From positions 1 through 39,723 of the forward strand of contig PHFX01000166.1 of the NCBI GenBank assembly GCA_007618135.1: a stretch of 39,723 bases of DNA. Direction: 5' to 3'. The position numbers were made by a program, and so were the translations under genes. Position 1 is the first letter of the stretch. Each line of letters begins with the position of its first letter. The notes beneath the pieces were generated by a model, which did no database searches, was not told the origin of the DNA, and saw only the letters and a list, made by a program, of their open reading frames with translations. Positions 8,924 through 17,197 of the stretch are shown here, piece by piece. This DNA comes from Candidatus Brocadia sp. WS118. Lineage in GTDB: Bacteria > Planctomycetota > Brocadiia > Brocadiales > Brocadiaceae.

Positions 8924-9009
8924 AATATAGTAGCATATATTTCTCTTACAATTTTTACAACGTTATTCATGAAATACTGTTCCTAATAGTATTTGTTGTT
9001 TGTTACAAT

Positions 9010-9040
9010 CCACTAACAATGCTAGTGGTATCGATTTTTT
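9010..9040 (+). terminator. Rho-independent terminator of the 234-8923 operon
   Basis: CCACTA at 9010-9015 and TAGTGG at 9023-9028 form a 6-bp stem with a 7-base loop. After four to seven bases a run of six T follows (9035-9040). It lies 87 bases after the stop of the last operon gene, in the right direction to end that transcript. Confidence 0.7.
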
Positions 9041-9054
9041 CGTGAGGTTTAAAT

Positions 9055-9324
9055 ATGAAAACTAAAACAATCTAAGAAGAAGAAATTTTAAAAGACATAC
9101 AAGATTTGCCTGAACCTATGCAAGAGAAACTCGCCAAAATTATTCATCTTCTCAAAAAAGAGTTTGTTCAACCGGAACTCAAAGAAAAATCTGCTACAGA
9201 AGAATTCCTTTCTGTATGTGGAACATGGGAAGACGACAGAACCATTGATGAATATTTCGCTCCAAAAGGAGAAATAAACAAGGTATTAGCCCAGCATTAC
9301 GCCGTTATCAAGGAAGAAGTTTGA
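9055..9324 (+). pseudogene. Antitoxin-like gene (VapB type) broken by an early stop
   Basis: From ATG 9055 the frame reads MKTKTI, then TAA (9073-9075), then stays open as EEEILKDIQDLPEPMQEKLA through to 9324. The part after the stop has FLSVCGTWEDDRTIDE, like the C-terminal part of small antitoxins that neutralise PIN toxins. Restarting at ATG 9106 would give 72 residues without the DNA-binding N-terminus. One base change (for example CAA or GAA to TAA) would explain the break. No toxin follows directly; instead the remains of another module begin at 9421. I judge it non-functional, though a restart product is possible. Confidence 0.6.
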
Positions 9325-9429
9325 CTTTATTATTAGCTACGACATCAATAGACGCAGAGGGTTGAAATTGCTAAAATAATAAAAATGTATACAGAGAGGC
9401 AACGATAATAATTGAAAATTGGAGGCTTT

Positions 9430-9687
9430 ATGTTGACGGTAAAAATTACTTCCAATGGTCAAGTAACTATTCCCAAAGAAATCAGAGATAAACTTGGTAT
9501 TCGGCCAGGAGAAGACTTCGCCTTTTAAGAAAAAAATGGTACATTCTATATTAAAAAAACTTTAAAGAAATCCCCTTTTGATAAGTAGGTAGGTAGGCTG
9601 AAAAAATATAAAAGGAATAACCCTTACTTGTCAGCACTGCCATTTTCCTTTTACATTTAGGCAGCGAATTCTCAGTGATTTTATTAT
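9430..9687 (+). pseudogene. Decayed copy of the AbrB antitoxin and PIN toxin module
   Basis: This is a degraded, shortened copy of the intact module at 13479-14170. The match begins at the Shine-Dalgarno GGAGGCTTT and gives MLTVKITSNGQVTIPKEIRD in frame, but two codons have become stops: Glu to TAA at about 9527 and Trp to TAG in the DK-stop-VGRL stretch near 9586. From about 9625 the sequence jumps to the equivalent of 14010-14080, inside the toxin gene (zinc-ribbon half and RQRILSDFII region), so around 340 bases are missing. The match ends right at the ATG of the next PIN gene. It is dead as an antitoxin and as a toxin, and shows that the module was once duplicated. Confidence 0.85.
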
Positions 9688-10152
9688 ATGTTTCGCATTT
9701 ACTTAGATAGTTGTGTTTATAATAGGCCGTTTGATGATTATCAAATGGATGAGAAAATGTTTGTTGAGGCAATGGCTTTTTACGTTGTACTCCACTGGGT
9801 GGAAAATAGTAAAATTCAACTTATTGGTTCCGATGCCCTGTTATACGAGTGTGAACAAATTCTTGACACAGAAAGAAAAAGAAGGGTGAGGACTTATTTA
9901 AAAAGAGCGATTCATTTTGTTGAACTATCAGAACACATAATAGAACGAGCGAGAATAATAAATAGTTATGGTTTTAAGAGTATTGATGCGCTTCATATCG
10001 CAATGGCTGAGAGCGGATTAGCTGAATATTTTGTGACATGCGATAATAGCATTATAAAGAGAGGAAGGGCATTGCGGGAGAAATTGAAGGTTAAAGTATA
10101 TGGTATTTTAGAGTTTTTAACGGAGATAATATATGCTAAAAACATTGAATGA
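9688..10152 (+). CDS. PIN-domain protein, probable toxin nuclease
   Basis: This 154-residue protein has the PIN fold pattern: a first Asp in MFRIYLDSCVYNRPFDD (D7), a Glu-containing middle helix (ALLYECEQIL), then SIDALHIAMAE with the third acidic residue, and FVTCDNSIIKRG with the last one. PIN toxins of the VapC type cut RNA using these clustered acidic residues and Mg2+. The start ATG directly abuts the decayed module before it, which suggests that a deletion fused them. Its 3' end overlaps the next small gene by 20 bases. That gene is probably its antitoxin or partner, in the less common toxin-first order. Confidence 0.8.
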   Translation: MFRIYLDSCVYNRPFDDYQMDEKMFVEAMAFYVVLHWVENSKIQLIGSDALLYECEQILDTERKRRVRTYLKRAIHFVELSEHIIERARIINSYGFKSIDALHIAMAESGLAEYFVTCDNSIIKRGRALREKLKVKVYGILEFLTEIIYAKNIE

Positions 10153-10339
10153 AATTAAAAAAGAAGGATGGGATGCCCTTGTTGAGAAACTGGGTATTGC
10201 AGGTGCTACAATGTTTGTCATGGAACACGAAAAAGGATACGGTAATTACACGGAAGAGAGAAGAAAGATATTTGCAGAAAAGACTCTGGATGTGATAACA
10301 AAGGAAATTAAAGACTTAAAATCCAAAGGAACGATTTAA
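10133..10339 (+). CDS. Small helical protein, probable partner of the PIN protein
   Basis: This 68-residue protein starts inside the end of the PIN gene and is probably translationally coupled to it. The sequence (TLNEIKKEGWDALVEKLGIA near the start, then GNYTEERRKIF) is helical and charged, with no signal peptide or metal motif. Its position and size fit an antitoxin or other regulator of the PIN protein. I do not recognise a named DNA-binding domain. The stop lies only 19 bases before the 210-bp direct repeat at 10359. Confidence 0.65.
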   Translation: MLKTLNEIKKEGWDALVEKLGIAGATMFVMEHEKGYGNYTEERRKIFAEKTLDVITKEIKDLKSKGTI

Positions 10340-10358
10340 TCACGATACTGGAATCAAA

Positions 10359-10568
<210 letters not shown>

Positions 10569-10633
10569 AAATCAATGGTTTCATGTGTACACCACTTCGC
10601 TTTTTGCTCCACCGTAGCCAAATTGTAATCAGA

Positions 10634-10729
10634 CTATAAAACCTGAATCCCGTCCCTCAGGCTCTCTGAATAATGATGGATATATTGCTGTATTATTTGA
10701 ATGTCTTTATGTCCTATCAGTTTGATATT
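10634..10729 (-). pseudogene. C-terminal remnant of a tyrosine recombinase (integrase)
   Basis: On the minus strand, 31 codons read up to the stop at 10634-10636, including KLIGHKDIQIIQQYIHHYSE. This is the end of a phage-type tyrosine recombinase: the GH motif histidine is followed nine residues later by the nucleophile tyrosine, then HH and a short tail. An in-frame stop bounds it upstream, so the rest of the gene is gone. It points toward the direct repeat 65 bases away, which is where an integrase end is expected next to an attachment site. Confidence 0.75.
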
Positions 10730-10758
10730 TTATAAATTTAAACCCCTTTATCTTTTGC

Positions 10759-10853
10759 CATGTTTCGTTGCGCTCACACTTCGCTACTACTCAGCAGGAG
10801 ATTACTTTATTAGAAAATATCATTGAAATAATTTTCTATGCTTTTTATACTTC
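10759..10853. repeat. Diverged upstream repeat, copy 2
   Basis: This is the partner of 74-172 and precedes the broken DUF262 gene. The shared TTCGTTGCGCTCAC block lies at its left end and the ATTGAAATAATTT and TATACTTC blocks toward its right end. The TTGACA hexamer seen in copy 1 is not kept. Confidence 0.6.
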
Positions 10854-10910
10854 TGATAAATAATAATCTGAAAATAAATGTAATTATTGAAAAATTTTCA
10901 AAATATAATC

Positions 10911-11143
10911 ATGAATGCACACGAAGTAGGTTTAATAAAATTTTTACAACAACAAGACACGCAATTTATTATTCCCGTTTATCAGAGAAACTATGACTGG
11001 GGGCACTCCCACTGCAAACAACTTTTCAATGATATATTAAATACCGCAAAAAATGAATGGATACTTTCACATTTTATTGGAAGCATCGTTTTTATTTACG
11101 ATAGCATTTATTCGACAACCAGTCCAACCTACTTAACAATTAT
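10911..11143 (+). pseudogene. GmrSD-type restriction protein, N-terminal DUF262 fragment
   Basis: From ATG 10911 the frame reads MNAHEVGLIKFLQQQDTQF, then IIPVYQRNYDWG and HFIGSIVFIYD. This is the start of a DUF262 (GmrS-like) domain, in which IPxYQRxYxW is the hallmark. The next expected motif, IDGQQRLTT, is cut off: after TYLTI the sequence runs into the left end of an ISL3-type element at 11144. The matching C-terminal part resumes at 12523. GmrSD proteins restrict modified DNA and use DUF262 for NTP-dependent function. This copy cannot make the full protein. Confidence 0.85.
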
Positions 11144-12522
11144 GGGTCTTCTCCCTATCGAGTGGGTAAAAATGAGAGAAAAAAGTCTTAGAACCCTTAA
11201 CATAAGAGAGTTTTAAGCTTGTTTCAACGTTTTAAAATATGCTATAAAACTGCATGAGAAAAAAACGATCCCTATATGACGCATATAAATTATGTAATTT
11301 TAAACCACAGCACAAGGTATCAGGCATTTTTGGTGATTGCAATGCCTTAGTAATAAAGCTCACCCGACAGGGAAAAAAACCGTCTGCGGCATCTGCGGCA
11401 GAGTACACCGAACCATCTATGACCGCAAAGATAGGCAAGTTCGTGATCTTTCCTGCGGCAACAGGCGTGTGTACCTCGAACTTGAGATTCGCCGTGTTTT
11501 CTGTCTTAGTTGCAAGAAGGTGAAGCAAGAGAAGCTGGCGTTCCTTGCGGATAATCCTTTCTACACCAAGCGCTTTGCCTTCTATGTTGGCAAGCGATGC
11601 AATACCCAGACGATTAAAGACGTTGCCGAGGAATTGCGCCTGGACTGGAAGACCGTCAAGGAACTCGAGAAGCAGTACCTGCGGGAGAAACTCCGCCGTG
11701 CCGGAAAACCAGGTCCAAAGGTAATCGGTATTGATGAAATTTCTATTCGTAAAGGTCACAGTTACCGCATCGTAGTGAGCGACCTTGAGAGGAAGCGAGC
11801 GATTTGGTTTGGTGGCAAAGACCGTTCAGAAGAGAGCATGAATCTCTTCTATAACGGGCTGGGGCTGCACAAAACCAAGAAGATACGGCTTGCGGTTATG
11901 GACATGTGGAAGGCTTTTGAAAATGCCACCCGTTGTCACGCACCACAGGCTGCCATTCTTTACGATAAATTTCATGTGATAAGGCATCTGAACGATGCCT
12001 TAGACAAAGTGAGAAAGAGCGAATATGCCAGACTGAGTAGCAAAGATCGTAAGTTCATTAAGGGTCAGAAATATACCCTCCTCTCTCATCGTGAGAACCT
12101 TACGATAGATGGGAGAAAGGCATTAAAAACGCTTCTGACTGCTAACAAACGGCTGAACACTGCCTATGTCCTCAAAGAGACATTCGGACAGTTATGGAGC
12201 TATACGTCAGAGGCCTGGGCCAGAAAGTTTTTTGATAACTGGAAGGCCTCGTTAAAATGGCAACGGCTTAAGCCCTATGAGGAGTTTACAGAACTGGTTG
12301 AACGCCACTGGGATGGCATCGCCGCCTTCTGCAAACCAGAAAATAAGGTTTCGCTCGGATTTGTCGAAGGTCTGAACAATAAAATCAGAGTCATTCAACG
12401 CCGAGATTATGGTCTACGAGACGAAGAATATCTCCGGCTCAAAATCTTGACCTGCATGTTGCCTGATATCTAATTTCAAACAAAAATGGCTCATTTTTAC
12501 CCACTCGATAGGGAGAAGACCC
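11144..12522 (+). mobile_element. ISL3-family insertion sequence
   Basis: The element is 1379 bp long with perfect 33-bp terminal inverted repeats at 11144-11176 and 12490-12522, beginning GGGTCTTCTCCCTATCGAGT. The five bases outside each end are also inverted copies (ATTAT and ATAAT). ISL3 elements usually make an 8-bp target duplication; here the flanks ACAATTAT and ATAATAAT agree at six of eight positions, so a clean duplication is not visible. It splits a GmrSD-type gene, and about 300 codons of that gene are missing, so a deletion went with or followed the insertion. Confidence 0.9.
11254..12473 (+). CDS. ISL3-family transposase, in two frames joined at an A7 run
   Basis: The DDE transposase reads in one frame from ATG 11254 (MRKKRSLYDAYKL, then VSGIFGD) and continues in the -1 frame after seven A at 11373-11379. 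Joined at AAA AAA, it gives about 406 residues, a normal ISL3 length. The N-terminal zinc finger spans the join (CGICG after the shift, then DLSCGNRR and FCLSCKK). Catalytic acids are in GIDEISIRKG, VMDMWKAF and FVEGLNNKIR. The run offers an A AAA AAA slippery heptamer in the correct frame, so programmed -1 frameshifting could make the full protein. A simple homopolymer mutation or sequencing error is the other reading. The -1 frame alone, from ATG 11337, encodes 378 residues but lacks the native N-terminus. Confidence 0.85.
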
Positions 12523-13244
12523 ATAATAATGAACCTGTTCAAATTGAAGGGAATGATAATATAACTGTTGAGCATATTTTCCCACAAACACCAGATCCTA
12601 AGTGGAAAATGGAATTAGGAGAAGGACAATTTAATGAGATTTCTACAAAATATTTGCATACAATTGCAAACTTAACGTTATCTGGCAACAACGGACAACT
12701 TGGAAATAAAATGTTTAAAGAAAAAAGAGATTTGCCAGGTAAAGGTTATAAGGATAGTAGATTATTTTTGAATAAATATTTATCTACAATTGATAAATGG
12801 TCAACAGAGGAAATTGATCAAAGATTCAATTTAATAGCCGAGAGATTCAAGCAAATATGGAAATATCCAAATATAAAATTAGAGCTAGACAGGAAAGAAG
12901 GCGAATTAAATATTTTTGACGTTGACGACCCAACAAGAACGGTGATCGATTACATTATTTTTTTTGATGAAAAAGTTGAAATTAGCAGTCATAGAGAGTT
13001 GTATAATAAGATTGTTTCATTCATGTTTGAATCACAACCGGATACTTTTTTTAATACAGACCTAACAAGTAAAATAAAATTAACAAATGATGAAGATGAT
13101 TTGAGAGAGCCAATAAAAATCAGTGATACTTACTACATTGAGGGCCATTTATCAGCAAGAGAAATATTTAAAAGAATAAAATATATTTTAGAAACTTTTA
13201 GAATTTATGATGATCTCTATATTAAATTTAAGGACTTTGAATAA
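12523..13244 (+). pseudogene. GmrSD-type restriction protein, C-terminal DUF1524 fragment
   Basis: This is the far half of the gene begun at 10911. It enters in frame from the IS end and soon shows NITVEHIFPQTPDPKW, the His-containing motif of the DUF1524 (GmrD-like, HNH-type nuclease) domain, followed by HTIANLTLSGNNGQLGNKMF, where the Asn residues of the motif lie. A further 140 residues follow, with DYIIFFDEKVEISSHRELYN, a C-terminal extension seen in some family members. An ATG at 12486 inside the IS end could start a 252-residue fusion, but without the DUF262 part a working restriction enzyme is unlikely. Confidence 0.85.
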
Positions 13245-13478
13245 TTATTATTATGGTGCTAATTTTGTCGTAATATGAAATGGCAGATGAGGGAAAAAAC
13301 AATATTATCATTCTTCAACAATAAAATTTGCCCCCTTGTTTTGAAGCCGTGGAAATCTTATTGGAAATTCATTGAAATTATGTTAAAGATAAGATTTTAA
13401 CTCAACAAAGTCACGAAAGAATTACGAGATTGATGTATTCTGGTTATTAACGAGTAATGGAGTTCGATAGGAGGCTTT

Positions 13479-13706
13479 ATGTTGACGGTAAAAATTACTT
13501 CTAAAGGTCAAGTAACTATTCCCAAAGAAATTAGAGATAAACTTGGTATTCGGCCAGGAGAAGACCTAGCCTTTGAAGAAAAAAATGGTACATTCTATAT
13601 TAAAAAATCTTTAAAGAAATCCCCTTTTGATAAGTGGGTAGGTAGGCTGAAAAGATATAGAGGGCAAAAAACTGATGAAATAATTAAGGATTTGAGAGGA
13701 ACGTGA
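13479..13706 (+). CDS. AbrB/MazE-type antitoxin
   Basis: This 75-residue protein has an N-terminal SpoVT/AbrB DNA-binding domain: MLTVKITSKGQVTIPKEIRD, then KLGIRPGEDLAFEEKNGTFY. Such swapped-hairpin proteins repress their own operon and neutralise the toxin encoded next to them. The C-terminal tail (PFDKWVGRLKRYRGQKTDEI) is the usual toxin-binding part. A perfect AGGAGG lies at 13469-13474, 4 bases before ATG. The stop overlaps the GTG of the PIN toxin by 4 bases, so the pair is translationally coupled. A dead copy of the same module lies at 9430-9687. Confidence 0.9.
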   Translation: MLTVKITSKGQVTIPKEIRDKLGIRPGEDLAFEEKNGTFYIKKSLKKSPFDKWVGRLKRYRGQKTDEIIKDLRGT

Positions 13707-14170
13707 TAACTGCGATAGACACCAATATATTCCTTGATGTACTTATCCCTGATGAAAATTATTGTTTCAAATCAAAAAAGTTACTTGATGAGCATATCGA
13801 AAGAGGGCAACTGATCATAAGCGAGATCGTATATGCCGAACTTGCCTCTCTGTTTTTGTCCGAAAAGGAGCTGAGAACTTTTCTTTCTGATACTGGAACA
13901 GAACTTGTTCATTCTGGTGAAAAGGCATTATGTATCGCAGGTAACCGATGGAACGAGTATGCAAAAGATAAGAAACGCTCTTTACAATGCCCTCGATGTG
14001 GGAAAGAAATAACCGTTACATGTCAGAACTGCCATTCTCCTATTACATTCAGACAGCGAATTCTCAGTGATTTTATTATAGGTGCTCATGCCCTTGTACA
14101 TGCTGATTTGCTTCTTTCAAGAGATCGCGGATTTTATAAGACATATTTTAAAGATTTAAGAATTGGTTGA
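13703..14170 (+). CDS. PIN-domain toxin (VapC type) with inserted zinc ribbon
   Basis: This is the toxin partner of the AbrB antitoxin. It starts at GTG 13703 within the antitoxin stop. The first acidic residue is in AIDTNIFLDVLIPDE, the Glu in SEIVYAELASLF, and the last acidic residues in LSDFIIGAHALVHADLLLSR followed by DRGFYK. Between them, near residues 94-112, CPRCGKEITVTCQNC supplies four Cys in two CxxC pairs, a zinc ribbon known from one PIN subfamily. The protein is 155 residues long and all catalytic positions look intact, so I expect an active ribonuclease. Confidence 0.9.
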   Translation: MITAIDTNIFLDVLIPDENYCFKSKKLLDEHIERGQLIISEIVYAELASLFLSEKELRTFLSDTGTELVHSGEKALCIAGNRWNEYAKDKKRSLQCPRCGKEITVTCQNCHSPITFRQRILSDFIIGAHALVHADLLLSRDRGFYKTYFKDLRIG

Positions 14171-14226
14171 ACTTGCGTGAATTTAAAATCCTTTGGTATA
14201 ATTTAACCATAATACAATAAATTCAC

Positions 14227-14436
<210 letters not shown>

Positions 14437-14476
14437 GAATCAAGGCAAATCCGACATTCCTCATTATTCGCACCCT

Positions 14477-16491
14477 TTAACCCGACTTTCGCAATTCGCA
14501 CCCAAAAACGGTTATTTTTGGGCAGGTATCGCCGTGAGACCGTTGAATTTTAAGGGGTAAATTTTCAAAAGGGCTTGTAGTGCCGACCTAGCCTCTTGAC
14601 GCATGCAGGGGAAACTGCGAAAATGCCTACATGTTTCTCAGGGCAAAATCACGGACGAAAGACGGGAAAACCCACCGGTATTGGAGTGTGGTAGAGAACC
14701 GCCGGGTCAGCGGACAAAGGGTGGTGCAGCGACAAGTTCTCTATTTGGGGGAGCTCAATGATAACCAGCGGGCAGGATGGGTTCGAACGATAGAGGCGCT
14801 GTGGGGTGAAAAGCCCAAGGGAAAACAGCTGGCATTGTTTCCTGATGACCGGAAAGAATTGCCGATGCTGGCCTGTGAGTCCATCCGGGTGCAGCTGGAC
14901 AAAATAGCATTGTGCCGTCCCCGGCAGTGGGGAGCATGCTGGTTAGGGTTGTATGTGTGGAATCTTCTGGAACTGGACATCTTTTGGAGGGAGCGTTTGC
15001 CGTCAAGCCGCAAAGGGACAAGCTGGCGGAATATGCTGAAGGCGCTCGTCTGTTACCGGCTGATCGATCCGGGAAGCGAATTTCGTTTTCACCGGGAGTG
15101 GTATGTACGGAGTGCAATGGGAGATCTGCTGGGGGAAGATTATTCGCTGGCACAGAAGGATAAGCCGTATCGTTGTTTGGATTTGTTGCTTGAGCATCGG
15201 GACGAGCTGTTTGGGTTTTTCAAAGGGCAATGGGGCAAGCTGTTTGGAGCGAAGTACGATGTGCTGCTGTATGATTTGACGAGCACGTATTTTGAAAGCG
15301 ACCCACCGCCGGTGGGATCGGATAGTAAAAAACGTTTTGGATATAGCCGGGACAAACGTTCGGATTGTGTTCAAGTGGTAGTGGCATTGGTGTTGACACC
15401 GGAAGGATTTCCCGTAGCCTACGAAGTATATCCCGGCAATACAAGAGACACCGCAACATTAGAGGAGTTTCTGGATCGGATTGAAAAGCAGTATGGGAAA
15501 TTTCGGCGTACCTGGCTGATGGATCGGGGTATTCCAACGGAGGAGATGTTGGAAAAGATGCGTTCCCGAGGGATTGATTATGTGGTTGGCACTCCCAAGG
15601 GACATTTGAGCCGTGTTGAAAAACCATTGCTCGAACAGCCATGGATGCAGGCGCGTGAGAGCGTCCGGGTGAAAATTCTTCAGCAAGAGTCGGAGTTTTA
15701 TGTTTATGTGGAAAGCCATGACCGGGTAGCCAAGGAACGTTCCATGCGTCGCCGCAGACTCAAGCGTTTGTGGAGAAGCCTGCACGAACTTCGCAATCGA
15801 AAGCACATCACTCGAGATGATCTGCTGATGCATATTGGGGCGCCGGAGAAAGAAGCCGGGCGGGACTTTGGGCTGGTTCGCATCTCTCTGCCAAATCCGC
15901 AAGAACCGGTGAATGAGAACACGTTTCATTTCAGTCTGGATCGTGAACGCCTGCGGCGAACGTTGCTGCGTGAGGGACGCTATCTGCTTCGTTCCAACAT
16001 GCAGGCCGCTTCACCTGAAACCGTCTGGGAATCGTATCTGCTTTTGACCCGTATAGAACAGGCATTTAAGGATTTGAAGGGATCGCTTTGCATCCGTCCC
16101 ATCTGGCACCAGTTGGAAAAGAGAATGGAAGCCCATATTTTTGTTTCCTTTTTGGCTTTTTGTCTTCACACGACGTTGCGAAATCTTGCCCGGGGGCGAG
16201 CCGCAGGGCTGACGTCTGAAGCAATTTTGGAAAAACTATCGACCATGCAAATGATTGATGTTCATTTACCGACCACGGATGGCCGTCACATTGTCATGAG
16301 CCGCTATACCCAGCCAGAAAAGGACGTTTCGCTCCTTTTGGCACAATTGGGGTTATCGCTTCCTGAACAACCACCACCCAAGATTTATGCATCAGGTCAG
16401 ATCGGGCTGTAGTGCCGACCTTTTTGCATGACCCCTTGAATTTACTGGCTTAGCGGTTTGCCTACCCCTCGAATTGCGAAGGTCGGGTTAA
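14477..16491 (+). mobile_element. IS1634-like insertion sequence
   Basis: The 2015-bp element is bounded by inverted repeats at 14477-14498 (TTAACCCGACTTTCGCAATT, then CG) and 16470-16491, which agree at 21 of 22 positions. It holds one transposase gene. A second pair of related stretches, GTAGTGCCGACCT, occurs in direct orientation at about 14577-14589 and 16409-16421. I see no clear target duplication. The element is visibly richer in G and C than the DNA on both sides. Confidence 0.85.
14631..16412 (+). CDS. IS1634-family (IS4 superfamily) DDE transposase
   Basis: The 593-residue protein has the long form typical of IS1634. The N-terminal FLRAKSRTKDGKTHRYWSVV motif and LGELN box are standard for the family. 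The first catalytic Asp is in LLYDLTSTYFE, the second in LMDRGIPTEEML and the Glu in YLLLTRIEQAFKDLKGSL, within a YREK-like region. The frame is intact, so the element could be active. Many open minus-strand frames across this gene are by-products of its high GC content. Confidence 0.95.
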   Translation: MFLRAKSRTKDGKTHRYWSVVENRRVSGQRVVQRQVLYLGELNDNQRAGWVRTIEALWGEKPKGKQLALFPDDRKELPMLACESIRVQLDKIALCRPRQWGACWLGLYVWNLLELDIFWRERLPSSRKGTSWRNMLKALVCYRLIDPGSEFRFHREWYVRSAMGDLLGEDYSLAQKDKPYRCLDLLLEHRDELFGFFKGQWGKLFGAKYDVLLYDLTSTYFESDPPPVGSDSKKRFGYSRDKRSDCVQVVVALVLTPEGFPVAYEVYPGNTRDTATLEEFLDRIEKQYGKFRRTWLMDRGIPTEEMLEKMRSRGIDYVVGTPKGHLSRVEKPLLEQPWMQARESVRVKILQQESEFYVYVESHDRVAKERSMRRRRLKRLWRSLHELRNRKHITRDDLLMHIGAPEKEAGRDFGLVRISLPNPQEPVNENTFHFSLDRERLRRTLLREGRYLLRSNMQAASPETVWESYLLLTRIEQAFKDLKGSLCIRPIWHQLEKRMEAHIFVSFLAFCLHTTLRNLARGRAAGLTSEAILEKLSTMQMIDVHLPTTDGRHIVMSRYTQPEKDVSLLLAQLGLSLPEQPPPKIYASGQIGL

Positions 16492-16526
16492 GTAAAGACG
16501 AATCGGTGAACAAGCCTATCGTGTTT

Positions 16527-16901
16527 TCACACTGCTATCTCAAGATTTATTCTATTATAGTCAACTACCGGCATTGACTCTTTACGTCCATCCTTTTTCC
16601 TCTTTATATCAATCAAACCCAATTCAACTAATATGCCAATGTCAGTTACGATACTTTTTATATCTCTCCTGGCTATTCTTGCAAGTTCCTGGATGCTTTT
16701 AGGATGTTTTTCTCTGATTAAGTGAAGCAATTCGATCCTTTTTGGTGTAATCGCCTTCCTGAATCCCTTAACACTTTCAAAATAAATAGCCTTTTCCTTC
16801 TTTACTTCTTCGCCTCGTTCTATTGCTTCACCAGCTTTTACAAAATCATCTAATACGCCTTTTACGCTCTTTATACCAATTTTAAACTTTTTTACTTTCA
16901 T
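16527..16901 (-). CDS. Winged-helix antitoxin-like regulator (HVO_A0114 / TumA-type partner)
   Basis: This 124-residue protein has a C-terminal winged helix: ITPKRIELLHLIREKHPKSI, then QELARIARRDIKSIVTDIGI and LVELGLIDIKRKKDG. It resembles the HVO_A0114 family of DNA-binding proteins often found next to TumE-type toxins. Its ATG overlaps the stop of the toxin gene by 4 bases, so they are co-translated. It probably represses the operon and restrains the toxin. The right-hand end of the IS1634-like element lies 35 bases beyond its stop. Confidence 0.8.
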   Translation of the reverse strand: MKVKKFKIGIKSVKGVLDDFVKAGEAIERGEEVKKEKAIYFESVKGFRKAITPKRIELLHLIREKHPKSIQELARIARRDIKSIVTDIGILVELGLIDIKRKKDGRKESMPVVDYNRINLEIAV

Positions 16902-17188
16902 AAATTTCCTTTCTTAAATTTTTCTACATCACTATAAAAGTCATTTACCAACGTCCTTAAATCAGTAAAACGGTAAGTCTCTGTTCTGCTTTCATAATAT
17001 CTGTGGTCTCCCTTACCCTCAGCATTATCATACCCAATTACTCGTTTACCCTTCACAACATAGACAAGCGAATATTTATATCCATGTGGTTTATCAATGG
17101 CAGGTTCTGCTTGCCATAATTTCACCTCGATAATGTTTCCCGTATCCTCCACAACCTTACTGTGTTTTATAAGATTACCTTTTGCCAT
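16898..17188 (-). CDS. TumE-family toxin-like protein
   Basis: This 96-residue protein has the features of the TumE toxin family (DUF6516-like): an N-terminal IIEVKLWQ strand with two acidic/basic positions, KYSLVYVVKGKRVIGYDNAE with GKGDHRYY (the YDN, G, H, Y pattern), and a C-terminal FTDLRTLVNDFYSDVEKF helix. The biochemical activity of the family is poorly known; members are toxins held by a DNA-binding partner. It lies between a 45-residue HTH-like gene 9 bases upstream and its likely antitoxin, overlapping by 4 bases. Confidence 0.8.
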   Translation of the reverse strand: MAKGNLIKHSKVVEDTGNIIEVKLWQAEPAIDKPHGYKYSLVYVVKGKRVIGYDNAEGKGDHRYYESRTETYRFTDLRTLVNDFYSDVEKFKKGNL

Positions 17189-17197
17189 TGGTATAAT

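Noticed and set aside
9010-9040. CRISPR or repeat-array nature of the short inverted repeats
   Set aside because: No regularly spaced repeats occur anywhere in the window; this one is a single hairpin with a T run.
11232-11759. A 175-codon minus-strand frame in the ISL3 element
   Set aside because: It is antisense to the transposase coding sequence and has no recognisable protein features.
14741-15929. Several long minus-strand open frames across the IS1634-like transposase
   Set aside because: They overlap an intact transposase with all catalytic residues, have no Shine-Dalgarno sequences and look like products of high GC content.
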